Positions 1-6,268 of a DNA stretch of 8,287 nt are shown piece by piece. Every line of letters begins with the position of its first letter. Positions within the stretch are counted from its first letter, which is position 1. Source of the stretch: CAZRVH01 sp964608325 (GTDB taxonomy: Bacteria > Patescibacteriota > Gracilibacteria > Peribacterales > Peribacteraceae); contig CAZSMX010000028.1 of NCBI GenBank assembly GCA_964608325.1, positions 1-8,287 of the forward strand, written 5' to 3'. The notes under the pieces were generated by a model, which saw nothing but the letters and a program-made list of their open reading frames with translations, searched no databases and was not told where the DNA came from. Made by a program: the position numbers and the translations under genes.

Positions 1-752
1 ACGATCTGGTCCGGGTTCAGCGCGGAATAAAACCCGCGGGCGATGCGCGCGATCGTCTGCAAACTACGCTGCGTAATAAGGACCACGCTCTGGTTGCGGA
101 TGCCCGCGGACAATTCCTCGGATTCCTCGACAACGCCCATTAAAGCCTGCAAACCCTGTACCCCGTCGGTCCACAGGATGATGGCGTCGGCACCCAGGAG
201 CACGTTGCTACGCTCGGCCAATAGCTCTGCCAGGGACTGTTCGGAACCGAGGGGTCCGGCGGGCGGAGCGGTTTGGATGATGGGCATGTAGACGCCCTGC
301 TCGGACGCGCTTGCGGCATGCGCCTGCAATTTCGCGGTCTCCACCGACGCGTCGGCGATGAGGACGATCTTCCTGTTGTACGCGACGATCTTGTGCGTGC
401 TTTCGGAACGGAACTGCTGTCCCGCGACGGTCGACGTGATGACGAGGCGGAACGTGTTTATCCCGGGCCTGTCCGGAGTGTAAATCGCCTCCACCGTCTG
501 GCTGATCGGCTGGCGCACGTCATTCAAAAACCATTGGTACGAAATGCTCTCCCCCGTCACCCTGCTGGACGATGCGTCGAGCACCGCGGTGCGCCCGACG
601 GCGATATCCTCGGGACCCGTAATAACGGCTTCCAGAAGCGGAACGGAATCCTCCGCCACGGAGCCGGAAGACGTCTGCGCGGACGCAGCGGTGACTCCCG
701 CCAGGGACGCAAACAGGATGCCTACCGCAAAGAAACGTCGGACGCTCAACAT
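1..752 (-). CDS. Exported protein with PKD/Ig-like domain, 3' end outside window
   Basis: The reading frame starts at ATG 752-750 and stays open for 250 codons to the left edge, so the C-terminus is missing. The N-terminus is a clear signal peptide: MLSVRRFF, a hydrophobic stretch, then TAASAQ, with likely cleavage after ASA near residue 25. Residues about 40-127 read as a PKD/Ig-like beta-sandwich, including a 'GPEDIAVGRTAVLDASSS' stretch, 'SYQWFLND' and 'YTPDRPGINTFRL'. Residues about 128-250 alternate hydrophobic strands and helices (KIVLIADAS, ADAIILWTD, QSVVLITQR), suggesting an alpha/beta fold outside the cytoplasmic membrane. The start lies one base after the hpf stop (TAA-G-ATG), so translation is probably coupled. 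I cannot name the family. A surface or envelope protein, perhaps with membrane segments further downstream, is plausible. Coding is supported by the signal peptide and strong GC preference at third positions. Confidence 0.8.
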   Translation of the reverse strand, partial: MLSVRRFFAVGILFASLAGVTAASAQTSSGSVAEDSVPLLEAVITGPEDIAVGRTAVLDASSSRVTGESISYQWFLNDVRQPISQTVEAIYTPDRPGINTFRLVITSTVAGQQFRSESTHKIVAYNRKIVLIADASVETAKLQAHAASASEQGVYMPIIQTAPPAGPLGSEQSLAELLAERSNVLLGADAIILWTDGVQGLQALMGVVEESEELSAGIRNQSVVLITQRSLQTIARIARGFYSALNPDQI

Positions 753-753
753 C

Positions 754-1101
754 TTACACCGCGGAACGGGAACGCCTGCGGGCCTTGGCCTTGCCGATCC
801 GCAACTCCTTGTACTTCACGATCTGCGGCTCGAGCTTTTCGCTCGCGCGATCGACCGCCTCGCGAAGCGTGGATTTGCGCGATTCCGCGCGAAATACCTT
901 GCCCGGAACTTCCACCGTGATCATCACCTTGATTTCATCCGAGGCTTTTTTCGTCTCGCGTTTTTCCGCCTCGATGCGGATGGCGGACGCCTCGTCTTTC
1001 AACCTGCTGCAATAGGTCGCCAGCTTTCCCATTTTACGCGCGACGAGCAGCAAATCGTCCGCCGTGTACTGAATGCCCTTTTCATAGTGTTCCAGACGCA
1101 T
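754..1101 (-). CDS. hpf: Ribosome hibernation promoting factor (short HPF/RaiA family)
   Basis: This 115-residue protein fits the single-domain HPF/RaiA fold. It has a first strand with 'GIQYTADDLLLVARKMGKLATY' as helix 1 (residues 9-30), strand SAIRIEAEKRE (39-49), a strand pair EIKVMITVEVPGKVFRAES (56-74), and helix 2 LREAVDRASEKLEPQIVKYKE (about 79-99). A strongly basic tail ends the protein (KAKARRRSR). Family members bind the 30S decoding region and inactivate or dimerise ribosomes in stationary phase or starvation. The long-form C-terminal dimerisation domain is absent, so this is the short type. The ATG at 1101-1099 is preceded by a pyrimidine-rich leader with no Shine-Dalgarno sequence. 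The gene precedes the exported PKD-like gene by one base and diverges from the large operon at 1236. The family call rests on fold pattern and residue similarity recalled from known HPFs; no search was run. Confidence 0.82.
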   Translation of the reverse strand: MRLEHYEKGIQYTADDLLLVARKMGKLATYCSRLKDEASAIRIEAEKRETKKASDEIKVMITVEVPGKVFRAESRKSTLREAVDRASEKLEPQIVKYKELRIGKAKARRRSRSAV

Positions 1102-1127
1102 GGAGAAGGGGGAAAAGAATGCCTTGG

Positions 1128-1136
1128 ACTATAGCA
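1128..1136 (-). promoter_or_regulatory. Candidate extended -10 promoter of hpf
   Basis: On the minus strand the bases read TGC-TATAGT, which is an extended -10 (TGn) with five of six matches to TATAAT. No convincing -35 lies 16-18 bp upstream. Transcription would begin near 1121, giving a leader of about 20 nt that is pyrimidine-rich and lacks a ribosome binding site. Confidence 0.5.
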
Positions 1137-1171
1137 CAAAGAAGCCATAAACCTGCATGGAAAAGCAAGAA

Positions 1172-1200
1172 TTGCGCCAAAAGGGCAAAAATGCTATAAT
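1172..1200 (+). promoter_or_regulatory. Sigma70-type promoter of the three-gene operon
   Basis: TTGCGC (1172-1177) and a perfect TATAAT (1195-1200) are separated by exactly 17 bp, and TG at 1192-1193 makes an extended -10. Transcription should start near 1207 and yield a leader of about 29 nt before the ATG at 1236. The leader is AT-rich and contains no Shine-Dalgarno sequence. This is the best promoter match in the window. Its -10 box lies about 60 bp from the candidate hpf -10, and the two face away from each other. Confidence 0.8.
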
Positions 1201-1235
1201 GAGTAGAAAAATTCATATCCATACCAATATCTTTT

Positions 1236-3215
1236 ATGGGACTCGAAAGTGTAGATCCGAAGAGCATTAAGATCGACGCGAAGGACACTCCTCCGCCGAC
1301 GGACATCTCCATGCCGGACAGAGGGCAGAAGCCGGGCGAAGAGCAGGATCTGGTAGACAGAGGAGTGAAGCCGGGCGAAGAGCAGGGTATGGATCTAACC
1401 CATGCGAAAATCGCCGCCGGAAAATTCCCGACGCTCCCGGATGATGACGGATCCAAGTTGCAGTCCACGCCAGGCGTCGTGAGCGATTCTCTCCCCCAGA
1501 TGCCCATTCAGAAGGAAGGCCCCTCGGAAACGAAGGCCGCGACTTCGGATGCAAAAGCATTCGACGCCGAATCCGCAACGGTGAAAACGGGCATCGATGA
1601 AGCCCGTGCGCTTCTCGATGACGTGAAAAGCGGAAAAGTAACGGATGATAAAGCGGTCATTGACGCATTCAAGACCGCGAAAGAGGCGAACGAAAACGCG
1701 AAGCAACTTGAAGCGAAGGCGGATACGCCGGAGAAAAAGATCGCCGCGGGAACGCTTCTGGAGGAAGCTAAAAAAATAGTTGATGAATTCAAGGAAAGCG
1801 TGAAGGACATAGAGAAAAAGGAGCAGGCGGAAGACGAGAGAAAGGCGGCCGAGAATATGGAAGAAGGTCCCAAGGACGATACAACCTCGCCGGCAGCGAC
1901 ACCTCCCGAAGCTACTACTCCCGAACCGAAAAAGAGCAACATGGAGAAAATCGCGGACGGCCTTGGCAAAGCCTTCGAGAAGCTGATCGAGTTCTTCGGC
2001 AAGGTAAGCGAAGCGATCAGCAACGCCTTGGACAAGGCCGGCGTAAACAAGAAGAACATGCTGAAGCTCTTCGGCAACGTGCCGCTGATCGGCGACGTCC
2101 TGCGTTCCAAGGTCCAGGTGGATGACATCCACGCGCAGATCGAGAAGACGTTCGGGGGAAAAGACAAAATCCTGAAAACCGACAAGGACTCCCAGGCGAG
2201 CAGCGACCTCAAGAAGGCATTCGATAACGAAGCAAAGCCCGCCGGCTCCACCGAGTCTTTCGACCAGTTCGTCCAAAAGAGGGCGGAGGCCGTAAAAGCC
2301 GCTGGAAAAACCGAGCAGATCACGATCGAAGACTTGGTGAACATCAAACCGATCGAAACCAAGCCTGCCGATGCGAAGCCTGCGGACGCGACGAAGCCCG
2401 ATGAAAAAGGACCTGATCTGACAGCAGGTCCCGGAACCCCGGAGGAACAACGGAAGTTATTCGATGCCGGGGCGTACAAGAATATCACTCAAAACAAGTG
2501 GGAAGTCTTGATCGACCTGGGTGGCGAAACGGGAAAGGACAAAGCAGTGGTAGAATTCCGCAAGAGTGCCGATGGCAGTCGCTGGGAATGGATGAATAAC
2601 TCGGCGGATGCCCAAAAAATCGCGGCAGGTGGAAATTGGATGGGACACGAACGCTTCGATCTGAAGCTCCCGGGACTGACGTCGGAACAAAAGGCGAACC
2701 GCGAGAAGATGAACAAACTCGCTGACGACTTGGGTGTGAAGGATAAGCCAGCTGAAACACCCGAAGAAAAAAATAAGCGCTATATCGTGGCACTCGCCGA
2801 AGCGATGAATGAAACCGCAGGCGGAGATAACATCGCTACCTTCGATGGTGCCAATGACGACTGGCGCATCATCGCATCAAAATTGGCACGTACGCTCCAT
2901 GATGAGAAATTCCAAGAGGCACTCGCCCTGGAAACCGAAAACGGTGGCACCCTAGAGGCTACGGATACGAATGAAACGACCAGCCTCATCAGGAACGCAG
3001 TCACCGGAGGCGAAGACCGCAATCTTCTCGAAAACTGGGAAAACACGATCCTCACCAATCCTGAGAAGGCAGTTCAAGACTTCTTGGCCATTGATCCGCT
3101 TAAGAATTACACGGCGCTTGGGGGAAATATTGAGACTGGCGCGGCCCTTTCACCCAAGTCACGCGACGCAGTCACCCAGATTCAGCAGCGCCTGAAGAAC
3201 AAATTGAAGATCTAA
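1236..3215 (+). CDS. Large Ala/Glu/Lys-rich cytosolic protein of unknown function (659 aa)
   Basis: I do not recognise this protein. It has no signal peptide and no membrane segment. Residues 1-110 are low-complexity and Pro/Asp/Lys-rich, with a 13-residue tandem repeat (28-53). Residues about 112-210 are charged and helical, likely coiled coil (EEAKKIVDEFKESVKDIEKK). A TSPAATPPEATTPEP linker (217-231) is followed by a helical domain (235-355) containing amphipathic 'AFEKLIEFFGKVSEAISNAL' and 'LFGNVPLIGDVL'. A second linker has two KPADA units (376-385). Residues 402-480 look like a compact beta-containing domain (NKWEVLIDLGG, KAVVEFRKS, SRWEWMNNS), and 481-659 are helical (RYIVALAEAMNETAGG, DDWRIIASKLARTLHD). 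A near-consensus promoter lies upstream; the next gene starts 10 bp after the stop. The modular layout suggests a scaffold or adaptor acting with the 718-aa product, but this is inference. Confidence 0.85.
   Translation: MGLESVDPKSIKIDAKDTPPPTDISMPDRGQKPGEEQDLVDRGVKPGEEQGMDLTHAKIAAGKFPTLPDDDGSKLQSTPGVVSDSLPQMPIQKEGPSETKAATSDAKAFDAESATVKTGIDEARALLDDVKSGKVTDDKAVIDAFKTAKEANENAKQLEAKADTPEKKIAAGTLLEEAKKIVDEFKESVKDIEKKEQAEDERKAAENMEEGPKDDTTSPAATPPEATTPEPKKSNMEKIADGLGKAFEKLIEFFGKVSEAISNALDKAGVNKKNMLKLFGNVPLIGDVLRSKVQVDDIHAQIEKTFGGKDKILKTDKDSQASSDLKKAFDNEAKPAGSTESFDQFVQKRAEAVKAAGKTEQITIEDLVNIKPIETKPADAKPADATKPDEKGPDLTAGPGTPEEQRKLFDAGAYKNITQNKWEVLIDLGGETGKDKAVVEFRKSADGSRWEWMNNSADAQKIAAGGNWMGHERFDLKLPGLTSEQKANREKMNKLADDLGVKDKPAETPEEKNKRYIVALAEAMNETAGGDNIATFDGANDDWRIIASKLARTLHDEKFQEALALETENGGTLEATDTNETTSLIRNAVTGGEDRNLLENWENTILTNPEKAVQDFLAIDPLKNYTALGGNIETGAALSPKSRDAVTQIQQRLKNKLKI
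1317..1394 (+). repeat. Two-unit 39-bp tandem repeat inside the 659-aa gene
   Basis: Two adjacent in-frame 39-bp units (1317-1355 and 1356-1394) each encode DRGxKPGEEQ plus three variable residues: DRGQKPGEEQDLV, then DRGVKPGEEQGMD. The bases agree closely except at the variable codons, which points to a fairly recent duplication. It lies in the disordered N-terminal part of the protein. Confidence 0.85.
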
Positions 3216-3225
3216 TACAAACACC

Positions 3226-5382
3226 ATGGCCACACAAAACCTCTCAGTATCGGCCGAACGCCAAACACAAGAGACGCCTGAATCCATGCGTGACCGCGTA
3301 AAATCCATGACCTCCGCGGAACTCGCGAAGACCATCGAGGACATGAACGGACCGAAGGCCATGCCCGAGATCTTCCGTGAAACGGAAGTGCAGGATGCTA
3401 TCGCCAGGCGCATGGAGGAAGTCGACGTGTCCTTGGATACGAAGGCGCAGTGGGCGAAGCTGAAAGGAAGCGTCGTCACGAACGCAATCACGGACAAGGC
3501 CGAAGCCGCCTTCGTGAAGGAACTGGAGGCGAAGGGAGGCATCCGCCTCAAAATTGGAAAGGCGATCCTGAGCGTCCTCGCCTGGCTCGGCTTCAAGAAG
3601 GCGAAGAACCTGAAGGAATCACTGGAGAAGAAGGGCTACCTGCGCACCGCAGCCGAAAGCGCGAAGGAACACCCCATCTTCACGACGTTCCTCGCCACCA
3701 TCACCGGAAAGGAAGCCGCGGCATACTTCATCCAAAACCCCGGCGCACGGGACTACCTGGAACAGAACAAGGACGCGATCGAAACCGAGATCAAGAAACG
3801 CGCCGAAGCGACCGGGGAGGACGTGGAGAAAGTGACGCGCGACTTCGGCGACCGCCTGCGCGACATCCTCGCGAAAGGTGGCGACCTGGGCATCAAGGGC
3901 CTGGCGATCGGCATCACGACCGTCTTCGGCGGCACCTACGACGAGGAAACGGGCGTAGTAACGCTCCCCCACTCCAGCATGCGCCCCTCGGTGGTCATCG
4001 CCTGGCAGGCCGGCAAGCGCCGCAGGAGCGGGTTTTCCGCCATCGTTATGGAAGACCGCCTGAAGGCGATCCTCAAGCAGACGAACATCGTCACCAAGGG
4101 TGCACGCGAGATCAGCGGACACAAGCAGAAGCTAGCCGCACGCGCGTTGGAACTCATGAAACAGGGAACGTTGCGCAACGCACCCATCGCGGAATCCCTG
4201 GAACTCGAACGCATCCTGGGCGTCCTGGAAAAGGACTTGAACTTGGACAAGACGAAACCGATCAAGGAATCGGCAGACTACAATCCCGCGGACGCCGAGA
4301 AGCGCCTGCAGGCGCTGTCGGACGAAATGGACCGTCAGTACAAGACGGAAATCCAGGATTTCAATAAGACGAAAAAGACCGTATTCGAGAAAATGGACAG
4401 CGCCGAAAGGCAAATCGCAGCGAACGCCGGAAATGCGGATTCGGTGCGCCAGGAAACCATGAATATGGCCCGCCGGGAGATGGATGATTACAACGAGGGA
4501 CTGAAGAAGAACAAACTCGCGCTCGGCGAACAGCTGGCAGCCGCCCTGGCGGACGCGGAAAAGCACGCTCCCCAGCTGAAGTCGGCGGAAGGCCCCGTCG
4601 GCAAAAGCCTGGAATGGGTAGCGAAGAAAGCCGAAAACACCGGCTGCACAATCAAGAAGCTGCCGGGCGGCAAGTACGTCGTCGGTGCCATTACCGGATA
4701 CTCATTCCTGCCGCTCGCACTGCAGGGAATGGCATCCATGCGTCAGGGCGAAGAAGGCGAGGCCGCGAAGAAGGCGTTCCAAAACGACCTCATTGAAGCA
4801 GGATCCGGATTCATCCCTGTCGTTGGCGAAGCGATGGACATCCGCGCTGCCGTCATGGGAACGGATCTCAACGGACGCGAGCTCTCCACCACGCAACGCA
4901 TTACATCCGGCGTCATGGGAGGACTCGGCGCCGTATCGCTCGCACTCACCCCCTTCACGGGCGGACTGTCCGTCGTCGGGTTCCGCGGCTTGCGCGGCTG
5001 GCTGGGAGGCATGAAAGCGGTAAAAATTGCAAAGCGTGCGGATACGGGCATCTCGGTTGCGGGTGCGACGGAAGACAGCATCAAGGCGATCCGCGCTGGC
5101 GAGAAGAACCTGCAGACCCTGCAGAACATGGCCGCCATCACCCAGACGCAACAGCGTGCGCGCCGCGCCAAGAACTTCGTGCAGAACGCGCAGAGGACCA
5201 TGCAGGTCGCCACGTACGCGCATCTCGGATGGGAGGTCTGCACCGGAGTCGCCACCATCTACCAGGAAGGGTCCACGCTGGTCGAAACGGGAATGAAGAA
5301 GGCGGTCGAAGCGATCGACGTGGCCGAAGCATTCGTGGACAGCAAAATCCCCTCTTTCAGCGATGAATCCGCAGGCGTCTAA
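3226..5382 (+). CDS. 718-aa protein with a pre-toxin TG-like segment, function unknown
   Basis: No whole-protein family is recognised and there is no signal peptide. Residues 1-100 are helical and charged. An amphipathic helix (IRLKIGKAILSVLAWLGF, 106-123) and a glycine-rich hydrophobic stretch (GGDLGIKGLAIGITTVFGG, 218-236) follow. Residues about 270-450 are helical, with a likely coiled coil at 350-450. A hydrophobic patch spans 481-505. Residues 524-580 carry 'SGFIPVVGEAMDIRAAVMG', then TDLNGRELSTTQRI and a Gly/Leu-rich run; this resembles the pre-toxin TG (PT-TG) domain found before toxin domains in polymorphic toxins. The final 130 residues are helical and match no toxin domain I know. 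The only cysteines are 474 and 672. The gene starts 10 bp after the 659-aa gene and overlaps the 169-aa gene by 20 bp. An A/C-rich spacer and no Shine-Dalgarno sequence precede the ATG. The PT-TG resemblance is by eye and could simply reflect a membrane-interacting helical hairpin. Confidence 0.85.
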   Translation: MATQNLSVSAERQTQETPESMRDRVKSMTSAELAKTIEDMNGPKAMPEIFRETEVQDAIARRMEEVDVSLDTKAQWAKLKGSVVTNAITDKAEAAFVKELEAKGGIRLKIGKAILSVLAWLGFKKAKNLKESLEKKGYLRTAAESAKEHPIFTTFLATITGKEAAAYFIQNPGARDYLEQNKDAIETEIKKRAEATGEDVEKVTRDFGDRLRDILAKGGDLGIKGLAIGITTVFGGTYDEETGVVTLPHSSMRPSVVIAWQAGKRRRSGFSAIVMEDRLKAILKQTNIVTKGAREISGHKQKLAARALELMKQGTLRNAPIAESLELERILGVLEKDLNLDKTKPIKESADYNPADAEKRLQALSDEMDRQYKTEIQDFNKTKKTVFEKMDSAERQIAANAGNADSVRQETMNMARREMDDYNEGLKKNKLALGEQLAAALADAEKHAPQLKSAEGPVGKSLEWVAKKAENTGCTIKKLPGGKYVVGAITGYSFLPLALQGMASMRQGEEGEAAKKAFQNDLIEAGSGFIPVVGEAMDIRAAVMGTDLNGRELSTTQRITSGVMGGLGAVSLALTPFTGGLSVVGFRGLRGWLGGMKAVKIAKRADTGISVAGATEDSIKAIRAGEKNLQTLQNMAAITQTQQRARRAKNFVQNAQRTMQVATYAHLGWEVCTGVATIYQEGSTLVETGMKKAVEAIDVAEAFVDSKIPSFSDESAGV

Positions 5383-5872
5383 CCAACAGGCCAAAAAGGA
5401 ATCGAAGCCGCTCATGGGCAGGCTGATGCGTTTCTTCCGTGCGGAGGAAAAACCGGAGCCGCAGGTGGAAACAGCCGTCGCCAAGAAGAAGCCGATGCGC
5501 ACCGTATTGGAAAAGATGACGAAAGCCGTCGAACCTTTTTCCCTGCAGCTTCCGGAAGGCAAAACGCTCATCGACGGAACGCCCCGCACGGTCACACTGA
5601 ACGGCCGCAACCATACGATCGTCTTCACGCACAGAAGGATCGTGCTGGACGGCAAGAACTACACGGTCTCCTGCGACGGGACGCATTGGGATATCACCAA
5701 GGCGGAACGCGCCGCGGGAATATTCACATTGGAAGCGGGCGCATTCGGTAAGAAATCGTCCTTCGAAGCCGATGACGCCAAGCTCAAGGACATCCTTCGC
5801 ACCCTTTTGAGCACGGGAACGTACGAGTGGACGGGCAACGACGGCGAGAAGGTGCGCATCGAACGCCAGTAA
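5363..5872 (+). CDS. 169-aa protein with duplicated beta-hairpin, third gene of the operon
   Basis: I do not recognise this protein. It starts at an ATG inside the last codons of the 718-aa gene (20-bp overlap, different frame), which implies translational coupling; a later in-frame ATG at 5414 (residue 18, MGRLMRFF) is an alternative start. Residues 1-60 are basic and probably flexible, with an amphipathic MGRLMRFF helix. The folded part begins about residue 60. It contains two copies of an 11-residue motif, TVTLNGRNHTI (76-86) and RIVLDGKNYTV (92-102), offset by 16 residues, consistent with paired beta-hairpins. GTHWDITKAERAAGIFTLEAG and a helix DDAKLKDILRTLLSTG follow, and a final strand EKVRIERQ ends the protein. 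There is no signal peptide or membrane segment. As a small partner after a pre-toxin-like protein, an immunity or chaperone role is conceivable, but nothing in the sequence proves it. Confidence 0.8.
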   Translation: MNPQASNQQAKKESKPLMGRLMRFFRAEEKPEPQVETAVAKKKPMRTVLEKMTKAVEPFSLQLPEGKTLIDGTPRTVTLNGRNHTIVFTHRRIVLDGKNYTVSCDGTHWDITKAERAAGIFTLEAGAFGKKSSFEADDAKLKDILRTLLSTGTYEWTGNDGEKVRIERQ

Positions 5873-5881
5873 GGCGAAACA

Positions 5882-5890
5882 TGGTATACT
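5882..5890 (+). promoter_or_regulatory. Extended -10 promoter giving a leaderless DUF212 mRNA
   Basis: TGG-TATACT is an extended -10 (TG at 5882-5883, TATACT at 5885-5890). The ATG of the next gene begins 7 nt after the last base of TATACT, exactly where transcription would start. No -35 is visible at 16-18 bp spacing. The GAGGG between box and ATG is too close to serve as a Shine-Dalgarno sequence. Confidence 0.6.
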
Positions 5891-5896
5891 GAGGGC

Positions 5897-6147
5897 ATGG
5901 TCATCCTCAGCGAATATCTTTTCCTCATCCCCCTCGTCGTCCTCTTCCTGTCGGAGGTGGCGAAGATTTTAGTGGAGTACGTGAAGACCGGTGATTGGGA
6001 CGAAGGGATCTTTAAAACGGGCGGCATGCCGAGCTCGCACTCCGCCTTCGTAACATCGCTGATCATCATCGTGTACCAGAAGCTCGGGATGCAATCCGTG
6101 GAATTCGCCATGGCGTTCGTCTTCGCTTCGGTGGTGTGGTACGACGC
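5897..6147 (+). CDS. Divergent PAP2-family (DUF212) membrane protein, cut by the assembly gap
   Basis: The 83 complete residues before the gap match the N-terminal half of the divergent PAP2 (acid phosphatase/vanadium-dependent haloperoxidase-related, DUF212) family. There is a hydrophobic first helix (EYLFLIPLVVLFLSEVAKILVEY, residues 6-28) and the hallmark GGMPSSHSAFVTSL (42-55). A second hydrophobic segment (56-81) ends in the conserved WYDA, right at the gap. The SSHS part corresponds to a conserved phosphatase motif of the PAP2 superfamily; the substrate is unknown, though lipid-linked phosphates are plausible. Family proteins are about 140-150 residues, so some 60 residues are hidden by the Ns. 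The gene follows the 169-aa gene by 24 bp but has its own -10 box next to its ATG. It converges with proS across the gap. Confidence 0.88.
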
Positions 6148-6247
6148 NNNNNNNNNNNNNNNNNNNNNNNNNNNNNNNNNNNNNNNNNNNNNNNNNNNNN
6201 NNNNNNNNNNNNNNNNNNNNNNNNNNNNNNNNNNNNNNNNNNNNNNN
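6148..6247. other. Assembly gap of 100 N
   Basis: One hundred undetermined bases, a length commonly used as a placeholder for a scaffold gap of unknown size. It removes the 3' end of the DUF212 gene and whatever lies between it and proS. The 21 bases between the gap and the proS stop hold nothing recognisable. Confidence 0.97.
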
Positions 6248-6268
6248 AGTCCGCTTTGCGCCATGGGA

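Noticed and set aside
273..1134. Plus-strand frames of 215 and 196 codons at the left end.
   Set aside because: They are Arg/His-rich shadows of the exported PKD-like gene and hpf on the minus strand, which have a signal peptide and a recognisable fold.
2409..2431. 7-bp perfect inverted repeat (GGACCTG/CAGGTCC) in the 659-aa gene.
   Set aside because: It lies inside coding sequence in a linker region with no U-run; short palindromes like this arise by chance.
1395..2488. Long minus-strand frames (351 and 326 codons) antisense to the 659-aa gene.
   Set aside because: They are rich in Leu, Phe, Ser and Arg as expected from reading Lys/Glu/Ala codons backwards, show no motif, and oppose a gene with a clear promoter and sensible protein composition.
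3450..4367. 305-codon plus-strand Arg/Gly-rich frame inside the 718-aa gene.
   Set aside because: Its extreme Arg, Gly and His content is typical of a +1 frame in GC-rich DNA; there is no start signal or motif.
4702..5655. 317-codon minus-strand frame opposite the 718-aa gene and the 169-aa gene.
   Set aside because: It is antisense to two genes at once and has no family features; a by-product of GC-rich codon use.
5891..5896. GAGGGC before the DUF212 ATG as a Shine-Dalgarno sequence.
   Set aside because: It touches the start codon, leaving no usable spacing, and the adjoining extended -10 box places the transcript start at the ATG.
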